From positions 2,268,032 to 2,332,031 of the forward strand of contig NW_017804009.1 of assembly GCF_001625305.1 (NCBI RefSeq): 64,000 nt of DNA, given 5' to 3'. A program made the translations under genes and the position numbers. Of this stretch, positions 40,246 through 49,949 are shown piece after piece. This DNA is from Branchiostoma belcheri (Eukaryota; Chordata; Leptocardii; Amphioxiformes; Branchiostomatidae). The first letter of the stretch is position 1, and each line of letters opens with the position of its first letter. The notes under the pieces were generated by a model. It was not told where the DNA came from, made no database searches, and saw only the letters and a program-made list of their open reading frames with translations.

Positions 40246-40615
40246 ACATGGATGGCATCCGCCCGCGCATGAATTTTCGTGCCATTCCAAAGAGGTTTTT
40301 GACCATACTATAAATTATACAAAGCAGCTGTAAAATGAGCAAATATATACCGTACATTGCAAAAGAAATATTGAAAAATGATACTAATGTCGTAGAATGC
40401 TAAAATAAATTCCAAAGAAAAATAGAGAAAATGTGAAGAAATGAAAATGAAGAGTCTATTATTCACCATACCGTACCCCGTGTGTTTTAGTCAGTTGTTC
40501 AACCTTCATGACCACGTAGATTTCATAACGAAGGCAACTTTTTTGCCAAACTTTTCTTTTTTCACACATTCGCATCAGTTTTCTTTGGGGTCCCCAGAGA
40601 ATGTAACCAAACCAA
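40246..40615. mobile_element. MITE family 1, end-decayed copy
   Basis: ACATGGATGGCATCCGCCCG and the following CGCATGAATTTTCG join the family just inside its terminus. The core CAAAGCAGCTGTAAAATGAG, GATACTAATGTCGTAGAATG and TCATGACCACGTAGATTTCA is well kept. The right end decays after CCCCAGAGAATGTAACC. It provides an uninterrupted reference for the insertion at 51540. Confidence 0.85.
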
Positions 40616-40639
40616 TACAACAACAAACGTGTGTATAGT

Positions 40640-41065
40640 GCCTAGTTAATACCTTTGAAAATCCTTTTTCTCCTGAAAGTTTTGGTCCATTTGGGGGATT
40701 TTGGGGCTGGAAGGCACAGATAGGGTCTAAACTTTCCTACTTTGGTCAAGTTTTGTTTATTTCACCAGTTTAGTGGGCGTAATGAGATATGTGAGTGGTT
40801 AGGTCTTGTCTGGTTAGGCGGATGGATATCATTGAAAATTAGGTCAAAGTTGAGGTTGTGTTACTTCCATCAGCTGTGGCGGGAATTTGACCTGGTCGAC
40901 CCCCTGTTTCCTTTCTATATTTGGATATCAGAATCTTGTGGCTACCTGGTGCAGAAATTTTTTTGAGATTGAAGTATGGACAAGTACTTTCATGAGGACT
41001 TTTAATAGTGTATTTAAGCATTTGTTCCTATGGCCAAATCTAATAGTGCTGTCTGCCCTATATTT
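40640..41065 (-). mobile_element. Dispersed repeat family A, inverted copy
   Basis: CTGAAAGTTTTGGTCCATTT, GGTCTAAACTTTCCTACTTT, CACCAGTTTAGTGGGCGTAA, GGCGGATGGATATCATTG and ATTTAAGCATTTGTTCCTAT are the reverse complement of phrases at 59070-59430. Frames on both strands here are by-products. Confidence 0.88.
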
Positions 41066-41069
41066 CAGC

Positions 41070-41720
41070 AGGAAATGCATACTGTCTGTTGCCACATAAT
41101 TCAGTAAAACATCAAATGAAACAAGTGGCTGGATACGAGCTGACCATGGCAAACATTCGCTTGAGGCCATCGGTCAGACACATAAAAACTTTATTGGTCA
41201 ATCAGCACCTAAAAACGTCTATAATTACTTGACGGTGGGCCAAAGAACTGATAGAAAGAATAGCTATACGTTAGTGGTAGTGTTCAAGTGTGATAAAACG
41301 TTTTTGAACCGACCAAAAATGACAGAAATGTAAAATAAAGGCGCAAACATATTGAAAAGGGAAAGTAAATCACCATTAGATTTGTTTGGGTGATAAGAAC
41401 AAAAAAATTACCTAATACTCCTTAAAAAGTTTTGTACAGATTGTTAGATTGTTATTGGGTAGAGGGTTGTTACTTGGTACAGGGTTGATGCATATAGAGG
41501 AGTTACAGAAAAGCAGATATTCAAGAAGGCACTACTATCCAGGATCCGGTAGATTATGTCCGTCTACAAAGGCAATCTCCGTGCTTATACAGCGATCATT
41601 CAAGGCGCATATCTCAAGACCATGCCTCTTACCAAAGTCTAAACCAAGATTAAAGGGCGAACGAAACGCAACGAATTTATGAATAAAACAGAACTTAATA
41701 CCACTGCGTGCAGCGGATCA
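41070..41720. other. No gene recognised
   Basis: A 77-codon frame at 41449 has no motif. AAATAAAGG at 41333 is an isolated signal-like match. Confidence 0.35.
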
Positions 41721-41727
41721 GATATCT

Positions 41728-41860
41728 GAGGCATAGGACAAAATGTTGTGTTTCCTGTTTCCCGACCGACCCTAGAAAAAAAACTGCTGATCCTAGCCTT
41801 TTTTTGGGTGAACCCCTGCAAGGGACATGACTTTTTCCAGCTTATCAACCATTTCTTGCT
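41728..41860 (-). mobile_element. Dispersed repeat family G, inverted partial copy
   Basis: AAAATGTTGTGTTTCCTGTTT, CCCGACCGACCCTAG and CCCCTGCAAGGGACATGA are the reverse complement of the ends at 54075-54185 and 62580-62675 (strings shortened to 20 bases or fewer elsewhere in this entry). Confidence 0.8.
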
Positions 41861-41864
41861 CCAG

Positions 41865-42135
41865 TCTAGCTAACAACTGAGTGATGAAATGTTGTACAAT
41901 CAGTTTTCCAACATTGACATTGGAAATATAAGTGTCCTGATGCAAGTTTTACTTTGCTAAACTGTATTGTATAGTTTGTACCAAAGTATTAAATTTAAAA
42001 AAAAGAAAGGAAGGAAAAAAGATCAAGTATACCTACCGATTCTAATATTTTTAGGGCTTAAACAGGAAGGGGCATTGTTAGGAGGTCATATATATCAGGG
42101 CACTTCGGCATTCACTTAACAGAGACGGTAGACGA
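41865..42135. other. No gene recognised
   Basis: A-rich run near 41995-42020 only. Confidence 0.3.
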
Positions 42136-42144
42136 TATAAACTC

Positions 42145-42345
42145 CCTGGCACATTTGATCAATTTCTGACGTCGGGGATCCGTAAAGTCTCGTGTGAATA
42201 AGGTCACGTGTCTGTAATCCTAACTCTCGCGAGATCACGTTTTGAAGTGATTGGTCATTAATTACCCTGATGAAGGCGACAGTGGTCATTGAAAACTTGA
42301 TCTCTGTGTAATCCTTGTGTTGGAATAAAGTTCAACATTTTACTT
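42145..42345 (+). mobile_element. Dispersed repeat family E, copy 2
   Basis: CTCGCGAGATCACGTTTTGA, GTGATTGGTCATTAATTACC, TGATGAAGGCGACAGTGGTC and CTTGTGTTGGAATAAAGTTC follow the order of 7600-7790. Confidence 0.7.
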
Positions 42346-42363
42346 AGAAACACATTTTTCCTA

Positions 42364-42900
42364 GGCCTGATTTTTTTTAATCACATATATTTATTGAGCA
42401 TTGGCATTGGGCAAAAAGCACAAGTTGCTTCTATAACACCTACTACTCAAAACATACAACGACTGTAAAACAAAATACATGCATAATTACAAGGTGGATA
42501 AAACCAAGATAAATACAAACAAGACAAGTTGGTGATCTATCAGTTTTGAGAATCTACCCATACAGTAAATGAAGTTTTGAAGTACATCAAAAACAGTACA
42601 GTTTTGTAGATGTGAGAGTGATGTGGACCCTGAGGACCCTCGAAGAAGTAAGGAACATAGGGAACTGTCATTGAGATACTATGTTGGAGAGAGATGATAA
42701 CAGAGTACATCTTTGACTGGAATAAAGTTTACAGTGTAGAAAGTAGTGTTCAACTGTTTCACTATGAGTTGTTCCACATTTACATGTAGGATAGTCAATG
42801 CAACAATGTTGAAATAGATAATAGTCCTGGGTTGTACGTGCGCGGGTCAGTGAATGATCATACTAGAACGCAGATAGACAGGTCCACACAACGATACACC
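42364..42900 (-). mobile_element. Non-LTR retrotransposon 3' end with ORF2 zinc motif
   Basis: The minus strand encodes RARTTQDYYLFQHC, then CKCGTTHSETVEHYFLHC and QRCTLLSSLSNIVSQ before a stop, at about 42850 down to 42665. C-x-C...ETVEH...C is the C-terminal zinc-like motif of non-LTR ORF2, here intact at its cysteines and histidine. The 3' UTR of about 300 bp carries the AATAAA signal of CTCAATAAATATATGTGAT. It is 5'-truncated; a further frame break follows. The lineage parallels that of 11519-12030. A shorter stub of the same 3' end is at 15905-15990. Confidence 0.85.
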
Positions 42901-42904
42901 TTGC

Positions 42905-43085
42905 ACACGGCGCCATCATATATCAATGGTTAAGAAAACGTCTTTCATCGTGACAACAATATTAATGTGTTCGACGTCTGCGAAAGTAGCTGTCATGACA
43001 AGAAATATGGTTTCCTTCTACAAGATAGAGAGCAACCAGGAGACAACGGGGCAAACCTATATACATTTTCTCATGTTTCCCATCA
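42905..43085. other. No gene recognised
   Basis: Nothing recognised. Confidence 0.3.
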
Positions 43086-43654
43086 TTTAAAGGCACCCAA
43101 GGCAACATCAAAAGCCTTCTAGAAAGTATTACTGTTGTGAAGGTACTGTATAAGTAAGCATACTTGTACTACAACCTTGACGTTGTTATAATTTGTTTCC
43201 AATTCATACGATATACAATTGATATGATGCTCTGTAGTCCTTTATATATAAAGCTAGTTAATGTTGTATTAACGAACAATATATCATAATTTTACAAAAC
43301 TTCAGACCTGTGCCTAGAGCTATTTTCTTGTTATGTAAATGGTTGAAAGCCAATGTAGTACCAAATTTGTTTGGAACTAGAAAAAATGGCAGAAGTGGAT
43401 ATTGGCAGGATAGAAATCCTACGTTTCACTTGAAGTTTATGATGTAAGTTAAAACCTGGTTTTCACATGAGAGTGATGTTCTATAGGCAAAATTATTTTA
43501 ATGCAGTAAGTTGAATCAATCTGATCCCATGATAGCATACTGATATCTGTGAGGCAAAAATGCGATGTCGCTGACGAAAAAAAGTCGCTTGTCTTGTATT
43601 GTAGGCTGGTTCTAGCTATTTATGGGCGGTACAAAAAATAAAGAGACATAGGCA

Positions 43655-43850
43655 CGTGTGTGGTTTGTTTTGGGGTTACATCCGTGAATAGTTTCAGCAG
43701 GTTGGTAAGACACCGAGTAAAGATACTCTTTTTACACAACCTTTTACACAGAGTCTTTTATTCAGCCGATGTTTCGGTGACCGTCTGTCACCTTCCTCAA
43801 GGTAATTCTGACTGGTTCACATTGTACTGCAGCACAGGTGTCGCTTGTAC
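43655..43850. mobile_element. Insert carrying GATGTTTCGGTGACCG
   Basis: GATGTTTCGGTGACCGTCTG and TCACCTTCCTCAAGG, after the near-repeat TTTTTACACAACCTTTTACA, are absent from sister MITE copies. This phrase is familiar from foldback-type repeats in marine invertebrates; exact borders are uncertain. The 156-codon frame starting here reads this insert and then the retroposon. Confidence 0.5.
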
Positions 43851-44009
43851 AGATGCATTCCCAAATGCACAATATCTATGTTTTGGGGGTTATTTAATCC
43901 GCTTCAAGTATGAAATGATGACAAAAATCTTTTACGAAATGACAGTAAATGTCAGTATCAACCAGATTTTCTCAGAATATTTTTCTTATGTTGTCCTGAA
44001 ATTGCACTG

Positions 44010-44319
44010 TATAGCCGGTATAACCGCCATTCGGCGTAACACACCAGCTTCGATTCGCAGGCACGCGGCGCGGCGGCAGCTAGCTATATCACATCGAACG
44101 ACTTGTTACACTCAATCTTTGCACATTTAATTGCAGCAGTTGTTTAAAGCTTTCTAGTGATGATGCCCCAACTATGCTTGGTGGCAACGAGTTCCAGTCT
44201 ACGATAGTTCTTGGTTGATAACTCTGATATTTGAAGGCATGACTGTTTCTAGTTCTTTTCTGGGCTGATATTTACATGTAGTGGTTTGTACGTCCACCAG
44301 TTTATGAGTCATTTTTACA
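44010..44319 (-). mobile_element. Nested non-LTR retrotransposon 3' end with target duplication
   Basis: TGCACTG at 44003-44009 recurs at 44320-44326, so the 310-bp insert is flanked by a 7-bp duplication. The minus strand reads KRTRNSHAFKYQSYQP, then TIVDWNSLPPS and SSLESFKQLLQLNVQRLSV, the best-kept RT tail of this family in the window. It includes the W-N-x-L-P motif missing at 5086. A deletion joins the two parts. The 3' UTR ends at GGCGGTTATACCGGCTATA. Confidence 0.9.
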
Positions 44320-44339
44320 TGCACTGGATGCCTTTAAAA

Positions 44340-44810
44340 GTCGTTTTCATTTCTTCATCCCAGTAGTTTATTAAAACTTGATATGGACCATAACGCGGGC
44401 GTGCCGTAACACATGTACAGGGTGACGTCTGCACGTATTCACTGTTATTAGTAACGCCAGTTTCTGTCCAGAACGTAAAGCCGTTTTGTGCATATCAATT
44501 ACATCATATGCTGGTCTGGATAATGACCGGTGAACGAACTCTGGGACAGAGAAGTGAATATATGAAAAGTGAAAATATGAATTAAAAGTGACAAATCAAG
44601 TACTCTGAATTTCATAATTCTCTGTGATATTGTCAAGTACATTTGATTAGGTCTAATGTCTGTGAAGTGGCAATGGTAATGCATATGACATAACCACATG
44701 TGATTAGATCAGGCATAAGAACGTCAGTTCCAAAACATCATTTTCAGAAGACATATTTAGTGACATTTTAAAATACATGTGGGCGTTTGTAGGTATGTAT
44801 TTATGTAATG
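44340..44810. other. No gene recognised
   Basis: No repeat or motif. Confidence 0.3.
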
Positions 44811-44813
<3 letters not shown>

Positions 44814-44848
<35 letters not shown>

Positions 44849-44903
44849 ATGTTTGAGTCGAGTCTACATGTGTATGTTTGTGTATGTGCATGTGTGCATG
44901 TGT

Positions 44904-44938
<35 letters not shown>

Positions 44939-45007
44939 TGTATGCGTGTGTACGTTCGTGCGTGTGTATGTGTGTGTTTGTGTGTGTGTGTGTGTATATG
45001 TGTGTGT
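44814..45007. repeat. (TG)n microsatellite, interrupted
   Basis: About 190 bp of TG/TA-TG repeats with occasional C and A. Frames of 74-205 codons on both strands (His-Thr or Val-Cys repeats) are artefacts of it. Confidence 0.99.
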
Positions 45008-45009
45008 CC

Positions 45010-45360
45010 CATGTCTGTGTATGATATTGTAAACTTAGTAAAACATACACACATTGGTAGCTTTCGCATACAGCATGCAGCATACTTTGGCCGGATATTC
45101 CAAAATTGGACCACATCCCCAGAGTGTACACTAGTAATTTCCTCTATTGTTTTCCGCGTCAATGATCTATGGTTCACGGAAATACTCCTATTTTCTCCTT
45201 GATTGTTTGCCTGATTTGCCGGAAATTGGAAAACATGTACAGTAATTGGACAATAGAAATCCTTGATCATTATTGTTCTTTGATAATTACAGTAAGGGAT
45301 AATGACCCGCCTCCAGGTCAATATGGTCTGATAAAGCCTTGTCAGTTGCTATAACCATCG
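45010..45360. other. No gene recognised
   Basis: No supported frame outside the microsatellite-driven ones. Confidence 0.35.
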
Positions 45361-45363
45361 AAT

Positions 45364-45400
45364 AAAGCCACCAAGTGAGCGCAGCGAACGAGGTGGCTTT
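45364..45400. repeat. Hairpin AAAGCCACC/GGTGGCTTT
   Basis: A perfect 9-bp stem around a 19-base AGTGAGCGCAGCGAACG-type loop. Stems of this style, with AGCGAGCG-like loops, recur as repeat ends in many genomes. No second copy was found here. Confidence 0.6.
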
Positions 45401-45404
45401 ATGT

Positions 45405-45790
45405 ACACACATACGTGTTCTATTGGGTCACCGGAGGTCATATGCGGGTGATTATTTGGGTTGTTTAATGTATGGATTTGGATGAATAAATACCCGATTT
45501 TGACTCTATTTGTGACATTATGGCGTCATAAGGAATGTGGAATGGAGCCTTCTGATTGGTCAACGTCACCTGGCCATATGATAAGTAATAGTAAATAGTA
45601 GTACATATATATCTATATATATACAAGCAAATGCCTTTCCCTAGTACATTGTGTATGATTATGCAAACCATCAGCCAAGCAATAAAAGTTTTATCCACCA
45701 ACCAAGCCCAGTCCACAACCGTATTTTCTTAGTACCTTGAGTGGTTGTTGGATGCAGGTTTGACTGTATTTAGACTATAGAAAACCTAGA
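45405..45790. other. No gene recognised
   Basis: ATATATATCTATATATATAC at 45605-45624 is AT simple sequence. The 83-codon reverse frame is unsupported. Confidence 0.35.
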
Positions 45791-45792
45791 AT

Positions 45793-46042
45793 AAGTATAT
45801 ATGGGATCCATATACAAAGAATGACAAAGATAAACTGGAAAGGGTACAGAACCAAGCCGCAAGATTCTGTATGAACAACTATGAAAGGGGTGCTAGTGTC
45901 ACGGAAATTAAAAGAAACTTACAGTGGGGGTCGCTGGAAGACAGACGAAAAATGTCAAGACTATGCATGATGTAGTGGTGGATGTACCAACTACTAAGTA
46001 CCTAATACCAGCTCAGAAAAGAACAAGAAGTAGTCATGCCTT
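45793..46042 (+). mobile_element. Non-LTR retrotransposon RT C-terminal remnant
   Basis: Frame 45793-45975 encodes WDPYTKNDKDKLERVQ, then AARFCMNNYERGASVTEI and LQWGSLEDRRKMSRLCMM before a stop. WDP(Y), the LE.VQ..AARF block and the L.W.SL..RR block are diagnostic of the segment downstream of the RT palm in L2/CR1/Jockey-type elements. After a short deletion PTTKYLIPAQKRTRSSHAF follows in another frame to 46042. This is the most informative coding remnant in the window. It is broken by a deletion and lacks both the palm domain upstream and its 3' UTR. Confidence 0.93.
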
Positions 46043-46215
46043 CATCAAGTACCAACTTTTGCCCATGGGAAAAGCACTTTACACCACTTTCCTCACTTAA
46101 CTCAAGTGAAAATGAGTATTGTTTGTCCTGTATTTGTTTCTATGTGTGGGACACAACGGCTGGCTTTGTCACGCGTGTAATGTATTGTTATAATTTCAAT
46201 AAATCAAATCTAATC
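46043..46215 (+). mobile_element. SINE-like tail with AATAAA
   Basis: GGGAAAAGCACTTTACACCA and CTTTCCTCACTTAACTCAAG match the body of the SINE at 48770-48800. AATAAA lies at 46198-46203, followed by AATCAAATCTAATCAAA. The tRNA head is missing, so it is a 5'-truncated SINE or chimera attached to the RT remnant. Confidence 0.6.
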
Positions 46216-46219
46216 AAAC

Positions 46220-46675
46220 CAAATATGCTGATACAGATAGAGACAAAAAATGGAAAATTGCATTCAAAATAGGGAAACATGTCACATTTGAAATCAAAAA
46301 GTAATTGAACGATATTGTTGCGTTATTTTCCAAACATCAACCAGTCTTCCTGCACATCAAAATCCATCGCCTTTTTGTAGTCACCGAAAACCCTTTTCAG
46401 TACAGTGCGATCGTTTGATTGCTTCACAATGTAATTTGCGACTCCCCGGGTCTGGCAATTAGTGCAGAGACTACATTTTACCAGCAGTAATTGTGGGTAA
46501 ATGACACGGCGATGGGGCGTATTTACCGCGCTCTTTTGATGATGGATCATCTATTTTGCGACGAAATTCCCGAGCGTGTTTTTCCTGATTATATTATTAA
46601 GTACAATAGACGGAGAGGCAAGCAATTTATTCGGGTATTAAACAGGGTATGTAGCTGTCGGCTTGCGGGTGAATT
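46220..46675. other. No gene recognised
   Basis: Opposing 75- and 74-codon frames at 46323-46715 have no motif. Confidence 0.35.
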
Positions 46676-46678
46676 TCG

Positions 46679-47279
46679 AAGCCCCTGTCACACATTCTGG
46701 GCCACATTCGGCTGACGTTCGGGAGCAGTGTGACTGGATTTAGGCCACTCCTACCTTTCTGTACGAATCGAAACAATTTGAGACAAATTTGAGTTAAATT
46801 TGAGTTAAATTTGAGACAAATTTGAATTGAATTTGAGACAAATAAGAGTTAAATTGGAGAGACAAATTTAAGAAAAAAATTAAGTTAAATTTGAGACAAA
46901 TTTGAGACAAATTTTAGTTAAATTTGAGACAAATTTTAGTTAAATTTGAGACAAATTTTAGTTGAATTTGTCTTATCTGAGTTAAATTTGAGACAAATTT
47001 GAGTGAAACCTCCCCAGCATCTAGAAAACTGCAGACATATGCATACTCCCGAATGGTTGGATGCTGTTCTGCTGACTTACAGCAGAATACAGCTATGAGC
47101 GAACCTCCCAAACAACCCACAAATATTTAAAGCATTTTGAACCATTCGGCTGCTGCAGCAAAATAGTAGCCGAACTTACCGAGTACTAGCCGACTTTGCG
47201 CCGACCTACCCCTAACCATAGTTGGGAACGTTCGGATAGTGTTCGGGAGGCCAAATTCGTGAATGTGTGACTGGGGCTT
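46679..47279. mobile_element. MITE family 6, full length with internal minisatellite
   Basis: AAGCCCCTGTCACACATTC opens and GAATGTGTGACTGGGGCTT closes: 19-bp near-perfect terminal inverted repeats on a 601-bp element. Sub-terminal phrases CGGCTGACGTTCGGGAGCAG and TTCGGATAGTGTTCGGGAGG are characteristic. The centre is a short-unit array (next entry). Fragments and split copies are at 3062, 15165, 37502, 37912, 54795, 58205 and 58730. Confidence 0.93.
46775..47006. repeat. TTTGAGTTAAA/TTTGAGACAAA minisatellite inside the MITE
   Basis: About twenty alternating 11-bp half-units, TTTGAG(T/A)(T/C)AAA, fill 230 bp. Sister elements have only one or two, for example GACTCAAATTTAACTCAAAC at 38101, so the array grew within this copy. 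Confidence 0.95.
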
Positions 47280-47499
47280 GTGTCCATTTTGGATGCCTGC
47301 AGCTGTTTGTAAAAAAAAATGATGATCTCAAGGCAGGGCTCCACAAGGCTCTGAAAGGGGGTTGAAAGCCACCCGTTCCTGACCTTAGATTTATGGAGAG
47401 GTGTTCTTGTAGACACATTTTCCCCCTCCAGGTATAACAGTGAGATTTAATTATCAGTTCCTTTCGCTATTTGTTAGAAGGTAAGGGGAATATGTAATT

Positions 47500-47640
47500 C
47501 TCATTTCATTTTCATTCCATTTTTATTTATTCATACAGGGTTAGCATATCGCCATGTTGGCGCTTTTCAAAGCTCCCTGTGACATACATAACATGATAAA
47601 AAGAAAAGTATAAACTAACTTAAGTACAATTAAAGGGAAA
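47500..47640 (-). mobile_element. L2-like retrotransposon 3' tail
   Basis: Minus strand: ACAGGGAGCTTTGAAAAGCG, CCAACATGGCGATATGC, then AACCCTGTATGAATAAATAA. A related tail is at 60681-60790. GAAAA.CGCC and ..CCTGTATGAATAAATAA are typical of L2/CR1-like ends. Confidence 0.6.
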
Positions 47641-47644
47641 GAGT

Positions 47645-48000
47645 AATAAAGTACAGAAAACAAATTAGATAAATGAGACAAATGATTTATTGCTTCTTTG
47701 ACCATTTAAGTCTCTGTGCCACTTTATTATTATGCATAACTTTATTATTTTGCCTCACTAAATTATCTCATTGTGAACATTTGTTACAATTATATTGTTA
47801 TTAGTATTTTTGTTATAATTATCATCATTGTTAATATGCATTATTTATTGAAAGGGACTGTCACTTAATTTTGGTCCTGGAGTCTAAAGGGCATTCCTGT
47901 TTCTCATGCCCTTTTATATGTTTATAGTTTAGATAAAGTTGAAACAAATAAATAAATGAAATTCATTTAATTTATCTTTCTATGGCATGTTGACAGCACG
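47645..48000 (+). mobile_element. Probable retroposon 3' tail
   Basis: A T-rich UTR-like run (ACTGTCACTTAATTTTGGTC) ends GTTGAAACAAATAAATAAAT near 47956. The ORF part is not recognised. Confidence 0.45.
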
Positions 48001-48004
48001 AGGT

Positions 48005-48655
48005 AGAAAGATAAATACTCAGGATGGGAACTTGATTGCCAAGTTTCGGACACAACCACAATGTCCACACTGTTGAATGTCAGAGACATCACAAATAACA
48101 TAGTACCAGAAACAGCGAGATGCTAGACTGTCCGAGAGCAAGAACGAATGGACATAAGAACTTGCCTATACCGTTTATGGTCCAGCTCCTTCATTATACT
48201 ATGGACTGAACCCCTGACTGTTGTCTTTTTAAATGTAGTACACTGTTCGGGAATTTTATAATGTATGAAACATGTATTTTTATTGGTTTTTTTAATCTTA
48301 GGCCTATATTGATTGCAAACCTGTAGTTTTAATATACTAATGTTTTGTAAATTGGTTTACAATTCAGTTGTTTTTAACTGCGAAGAACCAATGAATCCAT
48401 CTTGAATCTTAAATGTTGAATCAGTTGGACATATACAGAAGAGTACCAGTGATCATTCAGCATTACGAGAACACAGAGCTTCCAGACGTATCTAGGCCAG
48501 ATGTTCAAACATGTGATTTAGAAGGACATTAAAACTCTCTAGGCTAATGTTAGTTATCGCTGAGGAACACACTAGTGTGACGGGACCGCATACTCCAGGT
48601 GTATCCAACTGCCTGCCTGTCATAAATTCAAACATTAGTTTTATTCAAACATTAG
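48005..48655. other. No gene recognised
   Basis: CATTAGTTTTATTCAAA and CATTAGTGTTATT near 48630-48660 form a short tandem repeat just before the SINE. Confidence 0.35.
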
Positions 48656-48662
48656 TGTTATT

Positions 48663-49068
48663 GTGGCGTCGGGTGGCGTAGTGGTAGATCATTCGACTGT
48701 GAACCGGGAGACCCGGGTTCGTACCCGGGACATGTCTGAACATGCGCCCCGACGTTGTGTGTTTGGGAAATGCACTTTACACGACTTTCCTCACTCCACC
48801 CAGGTGTGAATGGGTACCTAACTTCGGTTGGGGAAAGTCATATCGAGGTCACCTGGTGGCGCCGAATGGCAGCCGCACAGACCCTTGCAACAGTTCCACA
48901 AAAATGTGGGTGGAACAAATATGTATCATGTGTATTATGTGTATTAATATGTGTACTATTACCATTTGTATCATGTGATTATAAACCCTGCATCAATTCA
49001 GCACTATAAGGCTGCGATTGCACGAGTGATGTTTGACCAATAAACCATTTAATATTATTATAATTCTT
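48663..49068 (+). mobile_element. tRNA-derived SINE, complete head and body
   Basis: GGTGGCGTAGTGGTAGATC (A-box) and GGGTTCGTACCC (B-box, 48715-48726) are 35 bp apart, as in a tRNA gene, with a CCCGGG T-stem. The body follows: TTTGGGAAATGCACTTTACA, CTTTCCTCACTCCACCCAGG, TGAATGGGTACCTAACTTCG. The tail, rich in TATGTGTATTA, ends AATAAACCATTTAATATTAT. The 3' end of the head does not pair with its 5' end, so this is a SINE rather than a tRNA gene. Pol III transcription is plausible from the boxes. The 78- and 84-codon frames over it are not genes. Confidence 0.85.
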
Positions 49069-49069
49069 A

Positions 49070-49265
49070 TATGTTAAATATCAGAATAATATCAAAGCTA
49101 TATTTCTTATTGCATTGTCAAATAATTTACGTTATTTCATTTTGGTCTGACCAATCTGATTCTGAGTTGCATTATCATTTTTTCCGGTAAGTCAAATGGG
49201 TATTCTGTTGTATGATTTATTATATAATTAATTTATATCATTTTAATTATTCCTATGATTTTGAG
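49070..49265. other. No gene recognised
   Basis: AT-rich. Confidence 0.3.
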
Positions 49266-49269
49266 TAAA

Positions 49270-49581
49270 ATAAAAAGTTGTTTTCATTATGAAATCTACG
49301 TGGTCATGAAGGTTGAACAAATGACTAAACAAAGACAGCATGGTATGGCGAATCACTTAAGTACACCCTTCATTTTGATTTCTTAACATTTTTTTCTTAG
49401 CCTTTTGAATTGATTTTAGTATTCTACGATATTAGTATAGTTTTCCAATATTTTTGTGCAATTTACGGCATATATTTGCTATAACTCTGTACGATTTACA
49501 GTATGATCGAAATTTTTTTTGGCAACAGACGAAAATTCATGCGCGCGTGGCTGCCATCCATGTAATCAAATCATCATGGTC
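49270..49581. mobile_element. MITE family 1, left-truncated
   Basis: It joins at AAAAGTTGTTTTCATTATGA, follows the 3385 copy (GAAATCTACGTGGTCATGAA, CAATTTACGGCATATATTTG) and ends TGTAATCAAATCATCATGGT. The left terminus and about 70 bp are missing. Confidence 0.85.
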
Positions 49582-49584
49582 TGA

Positions 49585-49840
49585 TATATGCGGTTATGAA
49601 ACTGGCAAACACGAGTCATAAATATACTATAGTATAGTTTAGCTTCCAATCCTTTGATATATATTGTTTATAGTACAACTAAGGCTATTGGATATCCCTT
49701 CCGTCTGTTTAATATGAAGCTGTGATACTGCAAATTACTTATTTCGCGGAACTATATGTTTACGGTGGCGGCAACACAGAAGAAAGAAATTCGACAAATA
49801 ATTTGTTCATGGTAAAGATAAAAACACGTGATTGCAGCAG
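49585..49840. other. No gene recognised
   Basis: Nothing recognised. Confidence 0.3.
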
Positions 49841-49844
49841 CTCG

Positions 49845-49945
49845 AGGGTTATACGTGCCAGGTAACCTGAGTCGCCCCCCGTCTCTTTTCATTGTTGGAC
49901 GGTTGGAACGAATATGCAATGCCTCCTTCATTCCTCTAGCAAAAA
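49845..49945 (-). mobile_element. Foldback-family end fragment
   Basis: GCCCCCCGTCTC, GTTGGACGGTTGGAACGAAT and GCCTCCTTCATTCCTC parallel the end of 37310-37375, with divergence. Confidence 0.4.
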
Positions 49946-49949
49946 AAAA

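Larger units (their letters stand above)
43087..44337. mobile_element. MITE family 7 copy broken by at least two insertions
   Basis: AAAGGCACCCAAGGCAACAT at the left and CACTGGATGCCTTTAAAAG at the right are the family ends. The known core (TGAGGCAAAAATGCGATGTC, GTATTGTAGGCTGGTTCTAG) sits at 43545-43630 and resumes at 43900-44002. The insertions at about 43655-43850 and 44010-44319 account for its 1.25-kb length. Confidence 0.75.

Noticed and set aside
43660..44130. A 156-codon frame
   Set aside because: It runs through a foldback-type insert and then antisense through a retrotransposon 3' UTR nested in a MITE.
44814..45007. TG-rich tract as a regulatory or Z-DNA element
   Set aside because: Possible in principle, but nothing here separates it from an ordinary microsatellite.
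44704..45321. Frames of up to 205 codons on both strands with His-Thr or Val-Cys repeats
   Set aside because: They translate the (TG)n microsatellite; both strands are open for the same reason.
48663..48740. A functional tRNA gene
   Set aside because: A- and B-boxes are present, but the ends do not form an acceptor stem and a SINE body follows.
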